Assembly: GCA_013361015.1 (NCBI GenBank)
Contig: JABWAN010000257.1
Coordinates: 1 to 7,345, forward strand
Reading direction: 5' to 3'
DNA from: Candidatus Zhuqueibacterota bacterium
GTDB taxonomy: Bacteria > Zhuqueibacterota > Zhuqueibacteria > Zhuqueibacterales > Zhuqueibacteraceae
Length of the DNA: 7,345 nucleotides
A model generated the notes under the pieces. The model saw only the letters and a list, made by a program, of their open reading frames with translations. It was not told the origin of the DNA and did not search any database. Shown here piece after piece: positions 1 through 5,622 of the stretch. How positions within the stretch are numbered: the stretch's first letter is position 1; each line of letters opens with the position of its first letter. Position numbers and translations under genes: made by a program.

Positions 1-1
1 G

Positions 2-421
2 CCCGAGGGCACCGGCACCGACATCGCGGCGGCGCTGGAGTATCTCAATCGCGTCATCCGGCGCAAGGCGGTGGTGTTTCTGGTTTCGGATTTCCTTTCT
101 GCGGGCTATGAGAAGGCGCTGCGTGTCGCCAGCAAGCGCCATGATCTCGTGGCCATTCCGGTGACTGATCCGCGCGAGCTGGATTTTCCCAACGTCGGTT
201 TGGTGGAGTTGGAAGATGCCGAAACCGGCGAAGTGCATTTGCTCGACACTTCCGATCCGGCGAATCGTCAAGCCTTTGCTCGTGAGGCCGCGCGCCGTGG
301 CTTGCTCCGCGAAAAAACGCTGCGCTCATCAAAGGTCGATCCGGTTGACATTCAAACCAACAAGCCGTACATCGACCCGCTCGTGCGCTTTTTTAAGATG
401 AGGGCGAAGCGGTTTCGGTGA
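2..421 (+). CDS. DUF58 domain protein, C-terminal part (5' end outside window)
   Basis: The frame is open from base 2 to the TGA at 419-421, giving about 139 residues. It begins PEGTGTDIAAALEYLNRVIR and continues into a hydrophobic strand ending VVFLVSDF. This glycine/threonine motif, helix and 'SDF' strand are the usual end of DUF58 proteins, which have a von Willebrand A-like fold and are commonly encoded next to the MoxR ATPase and bat genes. The tail has the expected 'LVAIPVTDPRE' strand and a basic C-terminus (KMRAKRFR). A GTG at 71 could be read as a start but lies in the middle of the conserved domain, so the gene enters from the left edge. The family's molecular role is not well defined. 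It probably once led directly into the Bat genes that now start at 2476, because the intervening genes are a restriction-modification cassette (inference). Confidence 0.88.
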   Translation, partial: PEGTGTDIAAALEYLNRVIRRKAVVFLVSDFLSAGYEKALRVASKRHDLVAIPVTDPRELDFPNVGLVELEDAETGEVHLLDTSDPANRQAFAREAARRGLLREKTLRSSKVDPVDIQTNKPYIDPLVRFFKMRAKRFR

Positions 422-446
422 GATGTTTCGTAGAGCGCTCGCAATA

Positions 447-483
447 ACGTTCGTAGTGGCGCCTTCAGGCGCACTATGATCGT
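447..483. repeat. Long imperfect hairpin between DUF58 gene and RM cassette
   Basis: Arms 447-463 and 468-483 pair around a TTCA loop (464-467). The inner stem is CGCC/GGCG. One G (459) bulges, then TAGTG/CACTA pairs, followed by a G-T pair, CT-type pairs, one T-T mismatch and a terminal ACG/CGT. It starts 26 nt after the DUF58 stop codon. No T-run follows, so it is not a typical intrinsic terminator. The form suggests a dispersed palindromic repeat or a transcript-end hairpin, but copy number cannot be judged from this window. Confidence 0.6.
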
Positions 484-494
484 CACTAAAATAA

Positions 495-647
495 GCCCAT
501 TGTTGGGCAGAAAGGAGAAGTCATGTTAAAAACAATTTTGACATGGGCTACCCACCGCCACGACTTGCTTTGCTACGCAGAGCCGAAGGAAAAGAGAGGC
601 CTAAATCTCTTTGTAGCTCACAAAGCTTAGGTGGGTTATCTCCTTTC
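495..647. repeat. Nested-hairpin structured element (possible MITE-like repeat or structured RNA)
   Basis: This 153-nt stretch is almost entirely self-complementary. Stems seen directly: GCCCA/TGGGC (495-499 with 504-508, loop TTGT); an outer stem GAAAGGAGA/TCTCCTTTC (510-518 with 639-647); a 10-bp hairpin CATGTTAAAA/TTTTGACATG (522-531 with 536-545, one T-G pair, loop ACAA); ACCCACC/GGTGGGT (550-556 with 630-636); GCTTTGC/GCAGAGC (567-573 with 577-583, one T-G pair); AAAGAGA/TCTCTTT (591-597 with 606-612); and the alternative pair CCTAA/TTAGG (600-604 with 627-631) enclosing CTTTGT/ACAAAG (609-614 with 620-625). Some inner stems are mutually exclusive. The shape of short inverted ends with internal hairpins fits a small non-autonomous mobile element, or a remnant of one mobilised by a Y1 (IS200/IS605- or RAYT-like) transposase. 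A cis-regulatory RNA for the downstream genes is the alternative. No transposase lies in the window. Confidence 0.5.
523..630 (+). CDS. Possible small ORF (35 aa) inside the structured element
   Basis: ATG at 523 is preceded by AAAGGAGA (511-518), an excellent Shine-Dalgarno sequence with a 4-nt gap to the ATG. The frame runs 35 codons to TAG at 628-630. The peptide starts MLKTILTWATHRHDLLCY and ends NLFVAHKA. It has no recognisable domain, signal peptide or convincing membrane segment. The Shine-Dalgarno sequence is also the left outer arm of the element's inverted repeat, and the stop lies in the right inner arm, so the ORF may be a by-product of the repeat. I do not recognise it. Conservation of the frame among other copies of the element would be needed to call it a gene. 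Confidence 0.2.
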   Translation: MLKTILTWATHRHDLLCYAEPKEKRGLNLFVAHKA

Positions 648-720
648 GTTTGATTGGATGATGATTTGAATGGCAATTTAATGAAAACTGCAGCGACTTC
701 GGATTCGGACTAAAGCCAAA

Positions 721-1722
721 ATGCTAAACCTCCCTCTCCCCAGGCTCGACAAAAATCCCGAACTGCGCAATTGCCTGCTCAAATATGCCAGGCTGAAAGC
801 AGGCGAGGTTTGGGATGACCCACTGGGAACACATCGTATCGGCTGCCTCGACGCGGCAAGCGCAACGGACATTGCAAAGCTCATGTCCGGCAAAAAGGCT
901 GTGCTCGCGATCCACGATCCGCCGTACAACCTTGTCGCCTTCGAGGAAAGAGAGCTGCGCGAGTTCATCGCATGGTGCAAGCAGTGGATTGCAACCACCG
1001 ATGATGCGCTTGCAGCCAGCAGCTCTCTCTACGTTTGGCTCGGCGCAGATCAACGCAGCGGCTTTCAACCTTTGCCGGACTTCATGCTCATGATGCGCGG
1101 CACGCCGTTTCAAACACGCAGTTTCATCACCATGCGCAACCAACGCGGTTACGGCACTTCGAAGAATTGGATGGCGGTGCGGCAAGAGTTGCTCTACTAC
1201 ATCAAAGGCGAGCCGGTTTTCAACGTCGAGGCGGAGTACACGGACATTCCCAAAATTCTGCGCGGCTATTACAAAGAAGTGAATGGCCGCGTCACGGAGA
1301 ATTTTGAGCGCAGCAAGTCCGAAAACATCCGCGCGGGCAATGTTTGGGTTGATATTCAGCAAGTGTTTTATCGCATGGGAGAGAACGTCAACGGCTGCTA
1401 TGCGCAGAAGCCGCTGAAATCCGCGGAACGTATCATTCGCGCAAGCTCAAACGAAGGCGATCTCGTCATTGATTTCTTTTGCCACTCGGCTTCAACGCTC
1501 CTCGCCGCAGAGATGAACGAACGCCGCTGCTACACCAGCGATAACGATCCCGTGTATTGTGAAATTGCAATCCGTCGCTTGGAACGCCTCCGCGAGACCG
1601 GCAAAACCGGCTGGCAAAACGGCAATCCGTTTGAAGAAGAAATTCTTGCGGATGCAGAACTCAAAGCATTGGTTGGTGAGATTCCGGCTGTCGTGCAAGA
1701 CAACCAACTTTCATTGATCTGA
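721..1722 (+). CDS. Type II-like site-specific DNA methyltransferase (beta class, N6-adenine or N4-cytosine)
   Basis: This 333-residue protein transfers a methyl group from S-adenosylmethionine to an amino group of a DNA base. Catalytic motif IV is DPPYN at residues 66-70. The stretch at about 110-225 is the likely target-recognition region. The motif X-like segment QKPLKSAERIIRASSNEGD (229-247) and motif I at 251-259 (DFFCHSAST) are followed by the helix LLAAE and the strand containing DND. The order IV, recognition region, X, I defines the beta class, and DPPY favours N6-adenine. Motif I is unusual: the two glycines of the common FxGxG core are His255 and Ala257. The start is ATG 721, because the only upstream in-frame codons after TAA (679-681) and TGA (682-684) contain no ATG, GTG or TTG. 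There is no clear Shine-Dalgarno sequence. The gene lies 5 nt before the endonuclease-like gene and presumably protects host DNA from it. The recognition sequence cannot be read from the protein. Confidence 0.88.
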   Translation: MLNLPLPRLDKNPELRNCLLKYARLKAGEVWDDPLGTHRIGCLDAASATDIAKLMSGKKAVLAIHDPPYNLVAFEERELREFIAWCKQWIATTDDALAASSSLYVWLGADQRSGFQPLPDFMLMMRGTPFQTRSFITMRNQRGYGTSKNWMAVRQELLYYIKGEPVFNVEAEYTDIPKILRGYYKEVNGRVTENFERSKSENIRAGNVWVDIQQVFYRMGENVNGCYAQKPLKSAERIIRASSNEGDLVIDFFCHSASTLLAAEMNERRCYTSDNDPVYCEIAIRRLERLRETGKTGWQNGNPFEEEILADAELKALVGEIPAVVQDNQLSLI

Positions 1723-1727
1723 ACCTT

Positions 1728-2459
1728 ATGGAGAAACTCAGAAAGCAACTCGACAGCCTCATTGATCGTTTATCGCGCTCGGAGGAATTCCGAGCAAAGC
1801 TCAACGACCTCAAGTCGGTCTATCCTTTCAGCGAATACGAGTATATCATTTCGCATTTGCTCGCGGCGAAGAAGCTCGCGCTCGAAGAATACTATGAACT
1901 CAGAAACGACTACATTGATCGAAATTTGTATCTCTATCTTTTCGAAATCAGCGCGCCGCGCGACTTTGACGAAGTTTGGGCGCACGGCCATCTCAAACAA
2001 CTTGTTTTTGCGCTGCAACGCCCGAGCAAGAAACTCGACAAAAAGTATTCGGGGCAATACGATTTCTTTCTTCCACCCAGCGTTCGCATCGAAGTGAAAG
2101 CTTCAAGAGCAGTGGATTTTGAGCTTGATGAGCCGCTCTATATCAAAGCTTTGGCCTCCGATTCTAACAGGCCGTTCGATATGAACTTTCAACAAATCAA
2201 ACCCGCGTGCTGCGATGTTTTCGTTTGGCTCGCGGCTTGGCGGGATACGATCAAGTATTGGGTCATTCCATCTTACGAAGTTGAGAACAGTTCGTTCTAT
2301 TCAAAAGGTCAGCATCGCGGCAATGTCGGTGAGGGCCAGCTTCATTTGAATCGTGAGACTATCGCGAAGTTTGACAAGTACCTTTGTAAGTCAACTGCTC
2401 TTGAAGTGGCGATCAAACGCGCCTTTGCGAAGGAAAAGAAGTTGCGTCGCCGCGCATAA
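1728..2459 (+). CDS. Probable type II restriction endonuclease, PD-(D/E)XK fold
   Basis: This 243-residue protein lies 5 nt downstream of the methyltransferase and is almost certainly co-transcribed with it. The likely nuclease site is Asp112 (SGQYDFFLP) followed by the strand IEVKAS with Glu122 and Lys124, which gives D-(9 residues)-E-V-K as in many PD-(D/E)XK enzymes. Further conserved-looking parts are FQQIKP (154-159), the strand YWVIPSYEV (177-185) and QHRG (195-198), which occur in similar positions in several type II endonuclease families. The N-terminal ~75 residues are mainly helical and charged, and the C-terminus is strongly basic (KEKKLRRR). No membrane segment or signal peptide is present. 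Base composition is visibly lower in GC than the Bat genes: about 43% in 1801-1860 by hand count, against about 62% in 4681-4740. That fits horizontal acquisition. I cannot assign a named family or a recognition sequence. Identification rests on the motif plus the methyltransferase neighbour. Confidence 0.72.
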   Translation: MEKLRKQLDSLIDRLSRSEEFRAKLNDLKSVYPFSEYEYIISHLLAAKKLALEEYYELRNDYIDRNLYLYLFEISAPRDFDEVWAHGHLKQLVFALQRPSKKLDKKYSGQYDFFLPPSVRIEVKASRAVDFELDEPLYIKALASDSNRPFDMNFQQIKPACCDVFVWLAAWRDTIKYWVIPSYEVENSSFYSKGQHRGNVGEGQLHLNRETIAKFDKYLCKSTALEVAIKRAFAKEKKLRRRA

Positions 2460-2475
2460 CAAACGGATCAATTCT

Positions 2476-3399
2476 ATGCTAAAGATCTTTCGTCTTCAAT
2501 TTCTGTTCTGCCTGCTCGCCCTCGCCGCGTGCAAGCAGAACAAACCGAACCTCCCTGCCGAGCGCGTGCGCGAGTTTGCGAATGTGCTCTACAATCGCGA
2601 GTTGTACAAGCAGGCCATTGCGGAATACGAGCGTTATTTGCACGACTATCCGCTCAACGAAACCGAGCAGGCAAATATCAGCTACACCATCGGCAATATC
2701 TATCTCGACCGCCTGCGCGATGCCGAATCCGCGCTCGCGTATTATCTGCGCGTGAAGGAGCTTTATCCCAAAAGCGAGTTGGTGGATGATGCGGGCCGTC
2801 GCGTGGTGGAATGCCTCGAACGTTTGCAGCGTTCCGCTGATGCGCAACAAGCGTTGGAAGAGAGCACGTTTCTCGACACTTCGCAAGTGACCAAGAAGCG
2901 GCCTGGCGAAGTCATTGCCAAAATCGGCGACCGCGAAATCACCACCGGCGATCTTGAATTTGAGATGAAGAATCTGCCGCCGTACATGCAAGCGCAAATT
3001 CGCGACCGCAGCAAGAAGCTTGAGTTCTTGCAGCAATACGTTGCGACGGAGCTGCTTTATAACACGGCGAAGCGCAAAGGTTTGGAGAACAATCAAGAAG
3101 TCATTGACGCGGCGTTTCAAGCGAAGAAGAATTTCGTCGTGCAAAAGTTCTTGCAGGAAGAGATCGGCCAGAATATCAATTTCGAGCCGAGCGACATTGA
3201 GTTGTACTATCGCGCGAACTTGAGCCGCTACGCGAAAGCCGATTCGAGCGGACAAGCGCAACCGCCGAGTTTTGAAGAAGTGCGCAATCAAGTCACGCAA
3301 GACTACGTGCGCGAGAAGCAGCAGGAGGCTTACGCAAAACTCGTGGAGCGCATGATGCGCGCGGAGAGCGCGGTGATTTATTCAGACAAGGTGAATTGA
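2476..3399 (+). CDS. TPR- and SurA-like chaperone lipoprotein lacking a parvulin domain
   Basis: The chosen start, ATG 2476, gives a 307-residue protein with a clean lipoprotein signal: MLKIFR, a hydrophobic run, then the lipobox LAAC with Cys19. An upstream in-frame start at 2353 would overlap the endonuclease gene and bury this signal. Residues ~34-128 form TPR-like helical repeats (YKQAIAEYERYLHDYP, then SALAYYLRVKELYP). Residues ~143-300 resemble the N-terminal helical domain of SurA/PpiC-type periplasmic chaperones (GEVIAKIGDREITTGDLEFE; later EPSDIELYYRANLSRY). The ~90-residue parvulin isomerase domain expected after that point is absent: a short Gly/Gln/Pro linker leads straight to the closing helix (PSFEEVRNQVTQDYV). 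It is therefore predicted to be a membrane-anchored binding or chaperone protein without isomerase activity. It begins 16 nt after the endonuclease gene and ends 3 nt before the BatD-like gene, so it probably belongs to the Bat operon. Its exact role is unknown. Confidence 0.8.
   Translation: MLKIFRLQFLFCLLALAACKQNKPNLPAERVREFANVLYNRELYKQAIAEYERYLHDYPLNETEQANISYTIGNIYLDRLRDAESALAYYLRVKELYPKSELVDDAGRRVVECLERLQRSADAQQALEESTFLDTSQVTKKRPGEVIAKIGDREITTGDLEFEMKNLPPYMQAQIRDRSKKLEFLQQYVATELLYNTAKRKGLENNQEVIDAAFQAKKNFVVQKFLQEEIGQNINFEPSDIELYYRANLSRYAKADSSGQAQPPSFEEVRNQVTQDYVREKQQEAYAKLVERMMRAESAVIYSDKVN
3388..3394 (+). promoter_or_regulatory. Ribosome binding site supporting ATG 3403
   Basis: AAGGTGA lies 8 nt before ATG 3403, inside the last codons of the lipoprotein gene. 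It favours 3403 as the start of the BatD-like gene even though the first codons run into a repeat. The alternative TTG at 3505 has no purine-rich leader and would be preceded by the repeat's hairpin. Confidence 0.4.
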
Positions 3400-3402
3400 A
3401 GT

Positions 3403-4509
3403 ATGAAGGTGATCTCATACAATAAAAAAAAGCGCACGCAAAGGCGCAAAGGCGCAAAGAACCCGCAAAGCTTTTCTTTGCGAAACCTTTGCGTCTCTGC
3501 GTCTTTGCGTGAGGCTTTTGTCTTTTTACTTTTAATCAGCGCGTTGTTTTTCACAAGGAACCTCGCTTTCTCCCAAACCTCCTCGCCGGTCGCGGTCGAA
3601 TCGCGCATCGACAAGACCACGATTACGATTGGTGATACGGTGCGCTATCAAGTGCGGCTCACGCGCGCGCCCGATGTGCAAGTGCGCTGGCCGGGGCTGG
3701 CCGCAAATTTGGGCGCGTTCGAAATTCGCGACTACAACAAACCCGAGCCGCGCGAGGAGAAGGACAGCATCATCGAAGAAGTTGCCTACACGATCTCGAC
3801 TTTCGATACGGGCACCTTCGTCATTCCGCCGCTGGCGCTGCAATATCTCGCGCCGCCGGACACGGCGTGGCGTCAACTTGAAACCGAGCGTTTGGAAATT
3901 CGCGTGAACAGCGTGTTGCCGAGCGAGGCGGGCGACATTCGCAACGTAAAAGCGCCGTGGGAATTGCCGCGCGATTGGCGCACCATCATTTTGATCAGCG
4001 CCATTGCGGCCGCGGTGCTATTGCTTGCGGGTTTGGGATATTATTGGTGGCGTCGTCGTCAAGGCAAGGGCTTGTTGCCGCAACGCGAAGAGCCGAAGCG
4101 GCCCGCACACGAGCTTGCGCTGGAAGAGCTGCGACAATTGCGCGCGAGCGATCTCTTGCAACGCGGCGAAGTGAAAGCGTTCTACAGCATTCTTTCGGAA
4201 ATTGTGCGGCGTTATATCGAAGGCCGTTATGAAGTGGCGGCTTTGGAAATGACGACGTATGAAGTCAATCATAGTTTGCGCAAGGTTGAAAACAATCTCA
4301 ACGCGTGCGATATGGCGCGCGAAATTTTGGAAGCGAGTGACTTGGTGAAATTCGCGAAGCTTGTTCCGCCGCTCGAACAGGGCGAGGCGCTTATCAACAT
4401 GGCCGAATCTTTTGTTGAAACGACCAAACCGGTTGTGGTAGTGATCGCGAATAACGGCGCGGCTTCGGCTCCTGCACAGCCGGCGCAAGTTGCAACGGAG
4501 GCAAATTGA
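3403..4509 (+). CDS. batD: BatD-like membrane protein (oxygen tolerance/BatD N-part with DUF4381-like C-part)
   Basis: This 368-residue protein is probably anchored in the inner membrane. A signal peptide core (FVFLLLISALFF, ~39-50) is followed by AFSQ (55-58), a plausible cleavage site. Residues ~60-170 form a beta-rich extracytoplasmic domain (KTTITIGDTVRYQVRLTRAP; later DTGTFVIPPLALQY) typical of BatD N-terminal repeats. One membrane helix follows at ~194-215 and a basic stop-transfer patch (WWRRRQ). The cytoplasmic tail (HELALEELRQLRASDLLQRG, then FYSILSEIVRRYIEGRY) matches the pattern of DUF4381-type tails encoded beside VWA genes. The ATG start is 3 nt after the lipoprotein gene. Codons ~9-39 lie in a palindromic repeat, giving an unusually long basic n-region. 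TTG 3505 (codon 35) would give a normal short signal peptide starting REAFVFLL, so the true start is uncertain. The stop codon is 1 nt before batA. Only about one BatD N-type domain is present, so it is shorter than classical Bacteroides BatD. Confidence 0.82.
   Translation: MKVISYNKKKRTQRRKGAKNPQSFSLRNLCVSASLREAFVFLLLISALFFTRNLAFSQTSSPVAVESRIDKTTITIGDTVRYQVRLTRAPDVQVRWPGLAANLGAFEIRDYNKPEPREEKDSIIEEVAYTISTFDTGTFVIPPLALQYLAPPDTAWRQLETERLEIRVNSVLPSEAGDIRNVKAPWELPRDWRTIILISAIAAAVLLLAGLGYYWWRRRQGKGLLPQREEPKRPAHELALEELRQLRASDLLQRGEVKAFYSILSEIVRRYIEGRYEVAALEMTTYEVNHSLRKVENNLNACDMAREILEASDLVKFAKLVPPLEQGEALINMAESFVETTKPVVVVIANNGAASAPAQPAQVATEAN
3428..3519. repeat. Palindromic repeat of the 'ACGCAAAG' type, overlapping the start of the batD-like gene
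   Basis: The 36-nt arms 3435-3470 and 3476-3511 pair around a 5-nt loop (3471-3475). Mismatches are confined to one A-C, two G-T pairs and a 4-nt block. An outer AAAAGC/GCTTTT stem (3428-3433 with 3514-3519) extends it. Within the arms the unit GCAAAG recurs at 6-10 nt intervals (GCAAAGGCGCAAAGGCGCAAAG on the left, shown here in part as GCAAAGGCGCAAAG). Repeats of this kind are common between genes in several bacterial phyla and often appear as spurious N-termini such as 'TQRRKGAK' or 'LCVSASLRE', both of which are present here. It may fold in the mRNA right at the batD initiation region. Confidence 0.8.
4497..4501 (+). promoter_or_regulatory. Shine-Dalgarno sequence deciding the batA start
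   Basis: GGAGG lies 9 nt before ATG 4511, within the last codons of the batD-like gene. It supports 4511 over the earlier in-frame TTG at 4490, which would add seven non-conserved residues. Confidence 0.7.
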
Positions 4510-4510
4510 C

Positions 4511-5503
4511 ATGCCCACCTTCGCGAGTCCATACTTTCTCTTTCTCCTTCTCCTGTTGCCGCTGCTCACGTGGTGGTATTTGCGCACGCACAAAAAGCGC
4601 GCGGCCACGATTCGTTATTCGAATTTGGATTTGCTGCGCACGTTGCCCAAGCCGTCGAATTATTTTTCGCGGCACATGCAGTTTGGTTTGCGCATGATTG
4701 CACTGGCGCTCGTGATCGTCGCGCTTGCACGGCCGCAAAGCGGGCACACCGAAGAAGAAGTGACGACCGAGGGCATCGACATCGTGCTCGCGGTGGATAT
4801 TTCTTCGAGCATGCTTGCGGAAGATTTCAAGCCGAAGAATCGCATCGAGGCCGCGAAGCAAGTGGCCGAACAATTCATCACGGGCCGCAAGAGCGATCGC
4901 ATCGGCATGGTGGTGTTTGCGGCGCGCAGCTTCACGCAATGCCCGCTCACGCTCGATTACGGTGTGCTCATCAACTTTTTGCAGAAGGTCGCGCCGGGCC
5001 AAATCGACGACGGTACTGCGATTGGCTTGGGCATGGCGACTGCGATTGATCGTTTGCGCAGCAGCAAGGCGAAGAGTAAAGTTGTCATCTTGCTCACCGA
5101 CGGCGTGAACAACGCGGGCGAGATCGATCCCATCACTGCGGCGCGCGTGGCAAAGGCGTTTGGCGTGCGGGTTTACAGCATCGGCGTGGGCACGCGCGGC
5201 GAGGCGATGTATCCCGTGCAAGATCCGCTCTTCGGCAAGCGCTACGTGCGCATGCCCGTGGAGATTGATGAAGCCATGCTCACGCGCGTGGCGGACATGA
5301 CCGAAGGCAAATATTTCCGCGCCACGGATCGCACAAGTTTGGAAAAGATTTTTGCTGAGATCGATCAACTTGAGAAGACGAAGATCGAAGTGAAACAATT
5401 CACCCGCTATCGCGAGTTGTTCGTGCAATGGCTCGCGGTCGCGCTCGGCCTGGTGTTCGTTGAAATCGTTTTGGTCAACACTAAATTTCGCAAGATCCCA
5501 TGA
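4511..5503 (+). CDS. batA: BatA, von Willebrand factor A domain membrane protein
   Basis: The protein has 330 residues, the usual size for BatA. Order of parts: membrane helix ~7-23 (FASPYFLFLLLLLPLL), second helix ~58-73 ending with the family signature ALARPQ, VWA domain ~88-290, and a C-terminal helix ~309-323. The metal-ion-dependent adhesion site is complete: DISSS (Asp96, Ser98, Ser100), Thr169 in DDGTA, and Asp197 in LLTDG. The VWA domain is expected to bind a divalent metal and mediate protein-protein contacts, here probably with BatB, BatD and DUF58. Bat proteins were linked to oxygen tolerance in Bacteroides, but their biochemical function is unsettled. The start is fixed by the GGAGG at 4497-4501. 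The gene follows batD by 1 nt, and its TGA overlaps the ATG of batB (ATGA, 5500-5503), the classic arrangement for translational coupling. Confidence 0.93.
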   Translation: MPTFASPYFLFLLLLLPLLTWWYLRTHKKRAATIRYSNLDLLRTLPKPSNYFSRHMQFGLRMIALALVIVALARPQSGHTEEEVTTEGIDIVLAVDISSSMLAEDFKPKNRIEAAKQVAEQFITGRKSDRIGMVVFAARSFTQCPLTLDYGVLINFLQKVAPGQIDDGTAIGLGMATAIDRLRSSKAKSKVVILLTDGVNNAGEIDPITAARVAKAFGVRVYSIGVGTRGEAMYPVQDPLFGKRYVRMPVEIDEAMLTRVADMTEGKYFRATDRTSLEKIFAEIDQLEKTKIEVKQFTRYRELFVQWLAVALGLVFVEIVLVNTKFRKIP

Positions 5504-5619
5504 TTCGATTCGCCAATGATTTCGCGCTCTATCTGCTCTTGCTCATTCCGGCATTGATCGTTTTCTTTGTGATGGTCTTTCGCTGGAAACGCAAAGCCAT
5601 GAGCCGTTTCGGCAATTAG
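5500..5619 (+). pseudogene. batB: N-terminal fragment of batB, ending at an in-frame amber codon
   Basis: ATG 5500 overlaps the batA stop (ATGA) and opens a 39-codon frame with a signal-anchor helix at ~9-27 (ALYLLLLIPALIVFFVMVF) and the basic patch RWKRKAMSRFGN. TAG at 5617-5619 is codon 40. The same frame then continues for 307 codons as a complete VWA protein (5623-6543). 'RFG' followed by a leucine-rich stretch and 'L.P' is the normal join in BatB proteins (here RFGN-stop-LLLEQLTP). The fragment is therefore the true N-terminus of the gene, interrupted by a single codon rather than by an insertion or frameshift. CAG to TAG (Gln40) is one simple single-base origin. Confidence 0.75.
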
Positions 5620-5622
5620 CTT

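Noticed and set aside
71..421. DUF58 gene starting at GTG 71
   Set aside because: Codons 2-70 encode a recognisable part of the DUF58 domain, so 71 is internal to a gene entering from the left edge.
649..682. Promoter for the methyltransferase gene (TTGATT at 650, TTTAAT at 677)
   Set aside because: The spacing between the two boxes is 21 nt, too long for a standard promoter, and the region is AT-rich enough to give such matches by chance.
2353..2475. Upstream start for the lipoprotein gene at 2353
   Set aside because: It would overlap the endonuclease gene by over 100 nt and add about 41 basic residues before a perfect lipoprotein signal peptide that begins at 2476.
2479..3300. A 273-codon minus-strand open frame opposite the lipoprotein gene
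   Set aside because: The plus-strand frame has a lipobox, TPR-like and SurA-like patterns; the minus frame shows none and has low-complexity Leu/Arg/Ala composition.
3435..3511. CRISPR-like array from recurring GCAAAG units
   Set aside because: The units are only 6-10 nt apart, there are no spacers, and the two halves are inverted copies; it is one palindrome.
4394..5428. A 344-codon open frame on the minus strand opposite batA
   Set aside because: It lies antisense to a clearly conserved VWA protein and its translation is rich in Arg, His and Ala without domains, as expected for a shadow of a GC-biased gene.
5617..5619. TAG reassigned as a sense codon in this organism
   Set aside because: The same gene stops at TAG (6541-6543), and the downstream frame gives no reason to extend past it, so a genome-wide recoding is not supported from this window.
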